DNA of 64,000 bases from Myxococcota bacterium (GTDB lineage Bacteria > Myxococcota_A > UBA796 > UBA9615 > JAKLKC01), in assembly GCA_023150875.1 (NCBI GenBank), contig JAKLKC010000022.1:1-64000 (forward strand), read 5' to 3'. The first letter of the stretch is position 1; every line of letters starts with the position of its first letter. Under the pieces are notes generated by a model. It saw only the letters and a program-made list of their open reading frames with translations. It had not been told where the DNA came from and made no database searches. Shown here piece after piece: positions 43,160-51,440 of the stretch. Both the position numbers and the translations under genes were made by a program.

Positions 43160-43195
43160 GGAGGGTCCTCGGGGCGGGGCGCGGGCGGCGGGGCT

Positions 43196-43201
43196 ATTCT
43201 A
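43196..43201 (-). promoter_or_regulatory. -10 box TAGAAT of the MOSC gene
   Basis: TAGAAT reads 43201 to 43196 on the minus strand, about 37 bases from the GTG start. The -35 region is GC-rich and not recognisable. Confidence 0.35.
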
Positions 43202-43331
43202 GTCCCTCCCCGCGGCGGGTCGGGAGGGGCGCTGCCCCCCTGGGGGGCGGAGGGTCAGCCCCCCCACTTGCCTCGCCGGCCCGGCGGACCCCATGGATCG
43301 CCCGGTCTCGGGGGGAAGGAGTCCGAACGAG

Positions 43332-43724
43332 ATGACCGACTGGTTCCAGTGGATGCGGCGGGCGGCGGGGGGTCCCCCCGGGGAGGGGGAGCCCTCGGCG
43401 CCGATGCCGGAGGCGGACGGGGCGACCCGGGAGGCGGCGCTCCGGGCCCTGGAGGGGGTCATCGACCCCGAGCTGGGGGTGGACGTGGTGTCCCTGGGCA
43501 TGGTGCGGCGGGTGGAGCGGGAGGGGGATGTGGCCCGGATCGCCCTGGCGCTGACCTCCCCCGCCTGTCCCGCGGGCTCGTGGATCGCCGAGCAGGCGAG
43601 GAGCGCGGTCCTGGAGGCGCTCCCCGAGCTGCGGGACGTCGCGGTGGACCTGGTCTCGGACCCGCCGTGGAGCCCCGAGGACATGAGCGAGTCCGCCCGG
43701 CGCGCCCTGGGCATGGGGTCCTGA
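43332..43724 (+). CDS. MIP18/DUF59-family iron-sulfur assembly-type protein
   Basis: 130 residues. LEGVIDPELGVDVVSLGMVRRVE and LTSPACPAGSWI are the DUF59 signature with the conserved Cys. Members help insert iron-sulfur clusters (SufT, PaaD, Mrp N-domain). A short N-terminal extension (1-35) is variable. The ATG at 43332 is preceded by AAGGAG; an ATG at 43293 is possible. The next gene begins two bases after its stop, so they form an operon. Confidence 0.8.
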   Translation: MTDWFQWMRRAAGGPPGEGEPSAPMPEADGATREAALRALEGVIDPELGVDVVSLGMVRRVEREGDVARIALALTSPACPAGSWIAEQARSAVLEALPELRDVAVDLVSDPPWSPEDMSESARRALGMGS

Positions 43725-43725
43725 G

Positions 43726-44982
43726 GTGAGCGGAGCGAGGCCGGCGAGGGGGGACGCGCCGCGGATCTCCCCGCGCCTGGAGCGCCTGCCGCTCCTGGCG
43801 CCGGGGATGCTGTCGCTGCTGGCGGGGCTGTGGGCGGGGCTCTCCCGGCTGGGGTGGCTGGACCCCACCGTCGGCCCCGCCCCGGGGGCCCACGGACCCC
43901 TGATGGTCTCGGGCTTCCTGGGCACGCTGATCTGCGTCGAGAGGGCGGTGGCCCTGGAGCGGCCCTGGGCCTGGGGGGTGGCCGCCGTGGCCGGGGCGGG
44001 GGCCCTCGCCACCCTCGTGGGGGCGCCCTGGCCGGTGGCCCCGGCGGCGACCCTGGTGGCGGGGCTCGGGCTGGTGGCGATCTTCCTGGCGCTGCTGCGC
44101 CGCGAGCCCGCGTTCCACCTGGCGGTGATGGTGGGCGGGGCGGCCGCGTGGGTGGCGGGCACCGGGGCCTGGCTCCGGGGCGCGGCGTTCTCGGCGGTGG
44201 CGTGGTGGTGGGTGGGCTTCCTGGTGCTCACCATCGTCGGCGAGCGGATCGAGCTGAACCGCGTCCGGGGCCTGAGCGCCCGGAACCGCGGGGTCTTCGC
44301 GGTCCTGGTGCTCCTCCTGGTCGCGGCCCTCGGCCTGGCGCACGCCGCCCCCGCCCTGGGGATCCGGGTCCTGGGGGCGGTGCTGCTGGCCCTGGCGGGG
44401 TGGCTCGTGGCCTACGACGTCGCCCGGCGCACCGTGGCGGCGGGCGGGTTGACCCGGTACATCGCCTTCTGTCTGCTCTCCGGCTACGCCTGGCTGGGGA
44501 TCGGCGGGGCCCTGGCGCTGGGGCTGGGGGCGGCCTCGGCGGGGCCGGTGTACGACGCCCAGCTCCACGCGGTGCTGGTGGGCTTCGTGATGTCCATGGT
44601 GCTGGGTCACGCCCCGGTGATCTTCCCCGCGGTGCTGCGGGTGCCCATGGCCTTCGGCCCCTCGTTCTACGGCCCCCTGGTCCTCCTCCACGCCTCGCTG
44701 GCCCTACGGATCGGCGGCGATCTCGGCGGCTGGCAGGGGGCGAGGCGCTGGGGGGCGATGCTCTCGGCCCTGGCCCTGGTCGCCTTCGTCGGCAACGTGG
44801 TCCGGGCCACCCTGGTGGGTGCCCGGGCCCCCCGGCCGGCCTCAGCGGAAGGTGCCCACCACCACCGCGAAGGCGAGGAGGCTCGCCCCCACCAGGGTCC
44901 ACCCCGCCGCCCGCACCCGGCGCGGGGGCCAGCGCAGCAGGGCGACGAGCCCGGCGGCCACGGCGAGGGGGGCGACCGCTAG
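43726..44982 (+). CDS. NnrS-like twelve-helix membrane protein
   Basis: 418 residues, about twelve helices. HGPLMVSGFLGTLI near residue 56 and DAQLHAVLVGFVMSMVLGHAP near 282 recall NnrS, a heme/copper membrane protein linked to NO stress in denitrifiers, though I cannot confirm the family by eye. The last ~45 residues (from about GAHHHREGEE) are hydrophilic and encoded over the 3' end of the opposite-strand gene; they may be an unselected readthrough tail. GTG start two bases after the DUF59 stop. Confidence 0.55.
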   Translation: MSGARPARGDAPRISPRLERLPLLAPGMLSLLAGLWAGLSRLGWLDPTVGPAPGAHGPLMVSGFLGTLICVERAVALERPWAWGVAAVAGAGALATLVGAPWPVAPAATLVAGLGLVAIFLALLRREPAFHLAVMVGGAAAWVAGTGAWLRGAAFSAVAWWWVGFLVLTIVGERIELNRVRGLSARNRGVFAVLVLLLVAALGLAHAAPALGIRVLGAVLLALAGWLVAYDVARRTVAAGGLTRYIAFCLLSGYAWLGIGGALALGLGAASAGPVYDAQLHAVLVGFVMSMVLGHAPVIFPAVLRVPMAFGPSFYGPLVLLHASLALRIGGDLGGWQGARRWGAMLSALALVAFVGNVVRATLVGARAPRPASAEGAHHHREGEEARPHQGPPRRPHPARGPAQQGDEPGGHGEGGDR

Positions 44983-45615
44983 GGGGGTGGTGCCGGGCAC
45001 CGCCCCGGCGGCGGCCAGGGACGCCGAGGCGGCGAACCCCCCGCCCACGGTGGCGAGGGCCGGGACGGCGGGGGCGAGTCCCGGGGCGCCCCGCCGCTCC
45101 ATCATGGAGCGGACCGCCACGGTGCCCGCGGCGAACCCGATGGCCCACACCCACCAGATCCCGAGGGCCGCCGCCCAGGTGGCGCCCCCGGCCAGGGCGA
45201 CCGGCAGCGCGGTGGCGCTCAGGGCGACGGCGGCCAGGACCTCGCCCCGGGTGGTCTTCTCCTGGCGGCGGGCGAGGAGGGCGGCCACGGCGAGGCCCAC
45301 CGCGACGGGCACCACCACGGCGACCCAGGCGTCCGCGGGGGCGCGGGAGGCGGCGAGCCAGGCGGCGCCGCCGCCCAGGAGGCCGAGGACGGCGAGGCGG
45401 AGGCGGGCGCGGGGGGCGTCCTCCCTCAGCGCCCGGCGCCCGCGGTGTCCCAGCAGGACCCGGATGGGCTCCAGGGCGAGGAAGACGAGGGCGGCCCCCG
45501 CGGCCAGGGCGAGGGCGCCGGCGGCGGCGTCCCCCACCGCCAGCGCGCTGGCGAGGGGGAGGGAGAGCTGGGCGTAGGCCCCGTGCTCGCGGGGGAAGAG
45601 GGTGGCGGACGTCAA
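44842..45615 (-). CDS. YwiC-like membrane protein
   Basis: 257 residues, eight to ten helices. LFPREHGAYAQLSLPLASAL is the N-terminal signature of the YwiC-like family, whose Bacillus member lies near nitrate-respiration genes; function unknown. The TTG at 45615, eight bases after GGAG, puts this signature at the N terminus. A longer frame to 45804 adds only low-complexity sequence. The 3' end overlaps the NnrS-like gene on the other strand by 141 bp. Confidence 0.65.
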   Translation of the reverse strand: MTSATLFPREHGAYAQLSLPLASALAVGDAAAGALALAAGAALVFLALEPIRVLLGHRGRRALREDAPRARLRLAVLGLLGGGAAWLAASRAPADAWVAVVVPVAVGLAVAALLARRQEKTTRGEVLAAVALSATALPVALAGGATWAAALGIWWVWAIGFAAGTVAVRSMMERRGAPGLAPAVPALATVGGGFAASASLAAAGAVPGTTPLAVAPLAVAAGLVALLRWPPRRVRAAGWTLVGASLLAFAVVVGTFR

Positions 45616-45704
45616 GGGGGGGCTCCGGGGGTGCCGGGGGGCGGACGTGGACCGCGGGGGATCCCGGGTCCGCGCTCCGCAGGGAATAGCAACGGAGGGG
45701 GCAC

Positions 45705-47735
45705 TTGGGCCAGGGCTTCCGCTGCCCGACCGTGCCGGGAGACGCCCCCGCCCTCCCCCCGGTCGTCTTCCGGTCCCGTCGCCGATCCCGCCCCGGGGGT
45801 ACACTCGGCGGAGCCGAGGCGCCGCCCGGCCGACCGGGGGCGAGGAGTCGAGCCCTGTCCGAGTCCCCTCCCACCGCTCCCCCTCCCCGCCGCCGCCCCG
45901 GCCCCGGCCTGCGCGCGTGGCGCGGCCTGGCCCGGGCGCTCCGGGGCCCCCCCCTCACCCTCGTCCACCACGACGCCTACAACCCCGGCCCCACGGGGTT
46001 CGTGGACCCCTACCGCGGCGCCCGGATCCGCGCGTGGCTGGTGGAGCACGCCCTGGTGGGGCCGCGGGCCGTGCTGGTGCCCGAGAGGGCCGGGATCGCC
46101 GACCTGGACCGGGTCCACGACCCCGAGTACCTCGCCCACCTCCAGGATCGGGGGGGCCTCGACCGGATCTTCCCGGGCCTCGGCGAGGGGGCCGCCCAGG
46201 CCGCCCTCGGCGCCCAGCGCTGGATGGTGGGGGGCACCCTCCTGGCCGCCCGCAAGGCGGTGGAGGCGGGGCGCCGGGGCGGGCCGGTGGTGAACCTGGG
46301 CGGGGGCCTGCACCACGCCCGGCGGGGCCAGGGATCGGGCTTCTGCGCCTTCCACGACGTGGCCATCGCCATCCACGCGCTCAGGCAGGAAGGCTTCGGC
46401 GGGAGGGTGCTGATCGTGGACCTGGACCTCCACCAGGGGGACGGGACGCGGCGGATCTTCGCCGCGGACGAGACCGTCTACACCTTCTCGATCCACGCGG
46501 TGGCCTGGGACGAGGAGCCGGCGGTGGCGGACCTGGACGTGGCCCTGGGGCCGGGGATCGGCGACGCGGCGTACCACGCCGCCCTGGACGAGCACCTCCC
46601 CCGCGCCTTCGCCGAGGCCCGGCCCGACCTGGTGTTCTACGTCGCCGGGGTGGACGTGGCGCTGGAGGACCTGGTGGGGAACTGGCGCCTCTCCGGGGAC
46701 GGGATCGCCGCCCGGGACCGCAAGGTGATGGAGCGGGCCCGGGACCTGCCGCTGGTGTGGACCCTGGCGGGGGGCTACGGCCCCGACGCCTGGCGCCACA
46801 CCGCCCGGAGCCTGGCGTGGGTCGCCGACGGCCGGGACGCGCCCATCCCCACCGGGACCGAGGTCAGCCTCGCCCGGTTCCGGCACATCGCCGGGGGACT
46901 CGGCCGGGAGGAGCTGAGCGGCGGCGGGGAGGACGCCGACTTCGGGATCACCCTGGCCGACGTCATGGGGGACCTCGGCGGGACGCGACCGGAGACCCGC
47001 CTGCTGGGGTACTACACGCCCTACGGCGTCGAGGTGGCCATGGAGCGCTACGGCGTGACCGAGGCCATCCGCCGCCAGGGGATCCCCCGGACCCGGGTGG
47101 AGTTCGACCTGGCCAACCCCACGGGCCACCTGGTGCGGGTGTACGCCGACGACGGCGGGGGGGAGCTGCTCATCGAGCTGGTGACCCGGGAGACCCGGGA
47201 GATCCCCCCCTTCCGGCTGCTGCTGGTGGAGTGGCTGATGCTCCAGAACCCCCGCGCCGGGGCGGATCCCGGCCGCCCCCTGCTGCCGGGCCAGCGGCAC
47301 CCGGGCCTCGGGTGCCTGCTGGAGGTGATCGGGATGCTCACCATGGCGGCGGTGCGCCTCCAGTTCGACGGGGTCCTGTTCCGCCCGGGCTGGTACCACA
47401 TGGCGGTGCTGGCCCGGGGGCACATGGCGTTCTGGGAGCCCCGCGACGAGGCGCGCTTCGCGGCGCTGCGGCAGGCGCTGGAGGGGGTGCCCCTCGTGGA
47501 GGCGACCCGCGCGGTGGCCGAGGGGCGGGTCGTGGACGTCGCCACCGGCGAGGCGGCGCGGTGGACGGCTCCGGCGATGGTCTACCCGCTGGCCCCGGCC
47601 CTGGCGGAGCACGTCCGGGGGGCCGCGTACGACGCCGCGGTGGAGGCGGCGGCGGCGGGGCTGAGCTATCGCCGGGTGGGGAGGCGGGAGGCGGCGGCCG
47701 TGGGGGCGGGGCCGGGGGGCGGCGCGGCCGGGTGA
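45705..47735 (+). CDS. Histone-deacetylase-fold protein with a C-terminal extra domain
   Basis: 676 residues. Residues 85-400 are an HDAC/AcuC-type deacetylase: LVHHDAYNPG, GGGLHHARRGQG (H203, H204), VDLDLHQGDGT (D239, D241, H243) and LAGGYGP with the catalytic Tyr, so the Zn site is complete. Residues 410-676 form a second domain (RYGVTEAIRRQG, VEFDLANPTGHLVRVY, LVEWLMLQNPRAG) that I do not recognise. It may bind the substrate or be a separate enzyme. The first ~80 residues are Pro/Arg-rich; the TTG start at 45705 is uncertain although GGAGGGG precedes it. Confidence 0.8.
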   Translation: MGQGFRCPTVPGDAPALPPVVFRSRRRSRPGGTLGGAEAPPGRPGARSRALSESPPTAPPPRRRPGPGLRAWRGLARALRGPPLTLVHHDAYNPGPTGFVDPYRGARIRAWLVEHALVGPRAVLVPERAGIADLDRVHDPEYLAHLQDRGGLDRIFPGLGEGAAQAALGAQRWMVGGTLLAARKAVEAGRRGGPVVNLGGGLHHARRGQGSGFCAFHDVAIAIHALRQEGFGGRVLIVDLDLHQGDGTRRIFAADETVYTFSIHAVAWDEEPAVADLDVALGPGIGDAAYHAALDEHLPRAFAEARPDLVFYVAGVDVALEDLVGNWRLSGDGIAARDRKVMERARDLPLVWTLAGGYGPDAWRHTARSLAWVADGRDAPIPTGTEVSLARFRHIAGGLGREELSGGGEDADFGITLADVMGDLGGTRPETRLLGYYTPYGVEVAMERYGVTEAIRRQGIPRTRVEFDLANPTGHLVRVYADDGGGELLIELVTRETREIPPFRLLLVEWLMLQNPRAGADPGRPLLPGQRHPGLGCLLEVIGMLTMAAVRLQFDGVLFRPGWYHMAVLARGHMAFWEPRDEARFAALRQALEGVPLVEATRAVAEGRVVDVATGEAARWTAPAMVYPLAPALAEHVRGAAYDAAVEAAAAGLSYRRVGRREAAAVGAGPGGGAAG

Positions 47736-47741
47736 GCGCCG

Positions 47742-48578
47742 TCAGGGTCCGCAGCCGGACTCGGGGAAGCGCCCCCGGGCGCGGCTCGGGAAGGTCCACT
47801 CGGGGGTGACCAGGGGGCCGGGGCCTTCGGCGGGGTACCAGGGGTCCAGGGAGGAGCCCGGGGCCCTCAGCACGTGGACCTGCTGGGCGGGCATGTAGCT
47901 CTGCACCAGCAGGAAGGCGCGGCGCCCGCGGCCGTCCTCGGCGACGTCGGCGACCAGCACGGCGTGGCCCGGGAAGCCCCCCTGGACGAAGACGTCCCCC
48001 GCCTCCACGGGGGCGGAGGCGGGCACGGGGACGAGATCCCGGGCCAGGGAGGCGGAGCCGGCGTAGGTGAACACGGCGTCGAGGTAGCGCCGGAAACTGG
48101 CCGGCCCGCCGTCGGGTGGCGCGGCGGCGGCCCAGGTCACCCGGGAGCCCGAGATCCTCGGCCTCTCCCCGTCCCGCCAGCGGCTCCAGGGGGCGGGATC
48201 CCCGCTGGTGAACCGGAAGCAGATCGCCTCGTCCCTGCCCGAGGCCCTCTGGTACTCCGCCCGGAGGCGGATCGCCGCGTCGGCGCACTGCTGGAGGTCC
48301 CGGCTCCCGACGTCGAGGTCCACCACGGCGAAGTGCGCGTCCTGGTTGGACTTCCTGCGCCCGTCGTACAGGAGAACCGGCGGGCGGCCGGGGAGCAGGG
48401 GCAGGCGGCGCAGGAAGGCCGCGAAGCTCCCCCCCGGCGCCGGGACCCGCTGGAACCCTGGCGGGGGCGGGATCCGGGCCTCGATGGCCGCCGCCGCGGC
48501 GGCGGGCTCGGCGCGGGCGGGCGGGGCAGCGGCCAGGGCCAGGAGGAGGAGGGGGAGGGCGAGGCGGAGGGCGACCAT
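47742..48578 (-). CDS. DUF4846 exported protein
   Basis: 278 residues. A signal peptide (LRLALPLLLLALAAAPPARA) leads into PPPGFQRVPAPGGSFAAFLR, LYDGRRKSNQDAHFAVVDLD, DLQQCADAAIRLRAEY and FPGHAVLVADVA...FLLVQSYMPAQQ, the DUF4846 pattern. GHA with later Q resembles a papain/NlpC-like active site, but catalysis is not shown for the family. Monocistronic, convergent with the HDAC gene. ATG at 48578 without a clear ribosome site. Confidence 0.75.
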   Translation of the reverse strand: MVALRLALPLLLLALAAAPPARAEPAAAAAAIEARIPPPPGFQRVPAPGGSFAAFLRRLPLLPGRPPVLLYDGRRKSNQDAHFAVVDLDVGSRDLQQCADAAIRLRAEYQRASGRDEAICFRFTSGDPAPWSRWRDGERPRISGSRVTWAAAAPPDGGPASFRRYLDAVFTYAGSASLARDLVPVPASAPVEAGDVFVQGGFPGHAVLVADVAEDGRGRRAFLLVQSYMPAQQVHVLRAPGSSLDPWYPAEGPGPLVTPEWTFPSRARGRFPESGCGP

Positions 48579-48637
48579 GGGAGCACGGTAGGGCGAGGGC
48601 GTCGCCACCGCCACGGCGGGCCACCCCCCCGACCGCC

Positions 48638-51130
48638 TCAGGCCTCCCGCGCCGGGCGCCCCACCCACCTCGCCCCCAGCTTCCATAGCTCCACCGCCGA
48701 CACCGGGATCAGCCCCAGCGCGACGCAGAGGAGGGCCTGCTCCGGGGAGAGCGGCACCAGGCGGAACAGCTCCCGGGTGGGCTCCCAGGCGTGCAGGGCG
48801 GCCTGGAGGAGCATCGAGATCCCGATCACCCCCAGCAGGGCCAGGTTGGTGAGGGCGCCCACCTCCCAGAAGATCCTCTGGGGGCTGCGGGCGGCGAAGG
48901 CCCGGAGCAGCTCGCTGGCCACCAGGGTGTCGAAGGCCAGGGTCCGGGCGAGGTCCAGGCCGTGGCGGGGCAGGGCCAGGGCGAAGACCGTCCCCACCAG
49001 GGCCGCCTCCAGCACCCCGACCGCCGCCACCGCCTTCCACTGGGGTCGCCCCAGCATGGGCTCGCCCGGTGGGCGCGGGGGGCGCCGGAGCACGTCGGGA
49101 TCGGGGGGATCCACCACCAGGGACAGGGCGGGCAGGCCGTCGGTGACCAGGTTGATCCACAGCAGGTGGATGGGCACCAGGGGCGAGGGCAGGGCCACGA
49201 GGGCGGTGCCCAGCATCAGCGACAGCTCCGCGGCGTTCCCCGTCAGCAGGTAGACCAGGGTCTTGCGGATGTTGCCGTGGATCGCCCTCCCCTCCCGGAC
49301 GGCGGCGACGATGGTGGCGTAGTTGTCGTCGGCCAGGACCAGGTCCGCGGCCTCCCGGGTGACCTCGGTGCCGGTGCGCCCCATGGCCACGCCGATGTGG
49401 GCCTCCCGCAGGGCCGGCGCGTCGTTCACGCCGTCCCCGGTCATCGCCACCACCGCCCCCCGTTCCTTCCACTGCCGCACGATGCGGATCTTGTCCTCGG
49501 GGGTCGCCCGGGCGTGGACCCGCTCCCGGGGGTCCTCGCCCTCCCCCACGATCCCCATCTCCCGGGCGATGGCCCGGGCGGTGTCGGGGTGGTCCCCGGT
49601 GATCATCACGGTGGCGATCCCCGCCCGCCGCGCCGCCGCCACCGCGTCGATGGCCTCGGGGCGGGGCGGATCGGCGAGCCCCACCAGGCCGACCAGCTCC
49701 AAGTCCCCCTCCAACGGCCCCTCCCCCACCGCCACCGCCAGGACCCGGAGCCCCCGGGAGGCGAGGGCGCGGTTGGCCTTCTCCGCCCCCGCCGTCCCCC
49801 GGGAGCACAGGGGCAGCACCGACTCCAGCGCCCCCTTCACGTACAGGCGGCCGTCCCCCCGGTGGATCGACATGCGGCGCCGGGCGGTCTCGAAGGGGTG
49901 GACTTCCAAACGGGGGCGTGCCGACTCGATGTCCTCGCGGCGGATCCCCCGTTTCCAAGCGGCGGCGAGGAGGGCGATCTCGGTGGGATCTCCGGTGCCG
50001 TCCCCCCCACCGGGGCCGAGCTCGGCGTCGCAGCAGGCGGCGGCGGCGTCCAGCACCCGGTCCGGGTCCTCGCCCCGGACCTCCCGCACCGCCATGGCGC
50101 CCGCGGTGAGGGTGCCGGTCTTGTCGGTGCAGATCACCGTGGCGCTGCCCAGGGTCTCGACGGCGGCGAGGCGGCGGACGAGGGCGTGGCGCCTGGCCAT
50201 GCGCTGCACCCCCACGGCGAGGGCGATGGTGACGATGGCGGGCAGCCCCTCGGGCACGGCGGCGACGGCGAGGGAGACCGACAGCAGCAGCACTTCCAGC
50301 GGATCCTGGCCCCGGAGCAGCCCCAGCCCGAAGACCAGGGCCACCACGGCGAGGCAGGCGAGGATCAGGGTGCGCCCCACCCGGGCGAGCTGGACCTGGA
50401 GGGGGGTGGCGCCCCGCTCGGCGGTCTCCAGCAGGCCGGCGATCCGCCCCATCTCGGTGGCCATGCCGGTGCCGGTGACCTCGGCGAGCCCCGCGCCGGT
50501 GGCGATGGCGGTGCCCAGGAAGATCCGGTCGGTGCGCTCGGCGAGGGGGGCGCCGGGGGAGGTGGGCTGGGTGCCCTTGGACACCGGCACGCTCTCGCCG
50601 GTCAGGGGAGCCTCGACGGCGCTCAGCTCGTGGGCCTCCCGGAGCACCCCGTCGGCGGCCACCACGTCCCCGGCCTCCAGCAGCAGCAGGTCTCCGGGCA
50701 CGACCTCCCGGGCGGGGACGACCGTCGCCCGGCCCTCCCGCCGGACCCGGGCCCGGGGGGCGATCATGGAGCGGAGCGCCAGCAGGGCCCTCTCGGCGCG
50801 GTGCTCCTGCACGAAGCCGACGACGGCGTTGAGCACCAGGATGGTGGCGATGGCGACGGCGTCGGCGACCTCCCGGAGCGCCAGCGACACCGCGGCGGCG
50901 ACGGCGAGCAGGGCCACCATGGGGCTCACGAACTGCCGGGCCAGCACCCTCCAGGCGGGGATCCCCGCGGCGTGGCGCAGCTCGTTGGGCCCGAACTCGG
51001 CGAGGCGCCGGGCCGCCTCAGGGGCGCTCAGGCCCGCGGATCCCTCGGGAGGCGCGGGCCTCCCTGGGCCGGGGGCGGCTCTCGACTCGCTGGGGGCGTC
51101 CGGCTTCGTGCTCATCGTCCGAGGCGCCAT
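48638..51130 (-). CDS. P2-type cation-transporting ATPase (Ca2+-ATPase-like)
   Basis: 830 residues. LTGESVPV (A domain), [10 protein letters not shown] (phosphorylated Asp), [10 protein letters not shown] and [15 protein letters not shown] (P domain) are intact. VPEGLPAIV in helix M4 and [10 protein letters not shown] in M6 are typical of P2 pumps for Ca2+ or similar cations. An N-terminal cation-ATPase domain ([14 protein letters not shown]) and a six-helix C-terminal domain complete it. The start is the ATG at 51130; the ATG at 51115 is an alternative. The 5' end and ~40 bp upstream are duplicated in degenerate form at 59281-59765. Confidence 0.9.
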   Translation of the reverse strand: MAPRTMSTKPDAPSESRAAPGPGRPAPPEGSAGLSAPEAARRLAEFGPNELRHAAGIPAWRVLARQFVSPMVALLAVAAAVSLALREVADAVAIATILVLNAVVGFVQEHRAERALLALRSMIAPRARVRREGRATVVPAREVVPGDLLLLEAGDVVAADGVLREAHELSAVEAPLTGESVPVSKGTQPTSPGAPLAERTDRIFLGTAIATGAGLAEVTGTGMATEMGRIAGLLETAERGATPLQVQLARVGRTLILACLAVVALVFGLGLLRGQDPLEVLLLSVSLAVAAVPEGLPAIVTIALAVGVQRMARRHALVRRLAAVETLGSATVICTDKTGTLTAGAMAVREVRGEDPDRVLDAAAACCDAELGPGGGDGTGDPTEIALLAAAWKRGIRREDIESARPRLEVHPFETARRRMSIHRGDGRLYVKGALESVLPLCSRGTAGAEKANRALASRGLRVLAVAVGEGPLEGDLELVGLVGLADPPRPEAIDAVAAARRAGIATVMITGDHPDTARAIAREMGIVGEGEDPRERVHARATPEDKIRIVRQWKERGAVVAMTGDGVNDAPALREAHIGVAMGRTGTEVTREAADLVLADDNYATIVAAVREGRAIHGNIRKTLVYLLTGNAAELSLMLGTALVALPSPLVPIHLLWINLVTDGLPALSLVVDPPDPDVLRRPPRPPGEPMLGRPQWKAVAAVGVLEAALVGTVFALALPRHGLDLARTLAFDTLVASELLRAFAARSPQRIFWEVGALTNLALLGVIGISMLLQAALHAWEPTRELFRLVPLSPEQALLCVALGLIPVSAVELWKLGARWVGRPAREA

Positions 51131-51243
51131 GATAGGCGGGGGGAGCGAGGGAGGCGAGCCGGGGCGCGCCCCCGGCGCCGCAGCAGGTCGCCGGGCAGGC
51201 GAAGGCCCTGCCGCGTGGCATGTCGCCGCGGCTACGATCCCGC

Positions 51244-51272
51244 TTGACACCGCTTCGCGCGCCTCGTAGCGT
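51244..51272 (+). promoter_or_regulatory. Sigma70-like promoter of the large secreted protein gene
   Basis: TTGACA (51244-51249), 17 bp, TAGCGT (51267-51272). Transcription would start near 51279, leaving a leader of about 160 nt before the ATG at 51441. Confidence 0.55.
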
Positions 51273-51350
51273 CCAGAGTACGGGATGAGTCCGCCCGGCC
51301 GTCGGGTCGATTCGGGTGGGACGCGGTGCCCAAGGAAGGGGGATCAGGTC

Positions 51351-51437
51351 ATGGAAGAGCAGCGCGTAGGGGGGCAGGGTGCGGTGCTTCCGGCGGTCGG
51401 CCGGCGGGGGAACCTGGGATCCTCGGCGGTCCGCTAG
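51351..51437 (+). CDS. 28-codon leader ORF or 5' piece of the large gene cut by TAG
   Basis: ATG at 51351 opens 28 codons ending VGRRGNLGSSAVR, then TAG (51435-51437), ACG and the ATG at 51441 in the same frame. Read through, the peptide would supply a basic n-region (RRGN...R) for the hydrophobic core MVLSVLAGLAV that follows. It is either a leader peptide or the true start of the large protein interrupted by a nonsense codon. Confidence 0.35.
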   Translation: MEEQRVGGQGAVLPAVGRRGNLGSSAVR

Positions 51438-51440
51438 ACG

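Larger units (their letters stand above)
51131..51440. other. Divergent intergenic region upstream of the large secreted protein gene
   Basis: 310 bp. It holds the promoter at 51244-51272 and, from 51351, an in-frame open stretch discussed with the large gene. The first 40 bp resembles the region upstream of the ATPase fragment at 59765. Confidence 0.5.
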
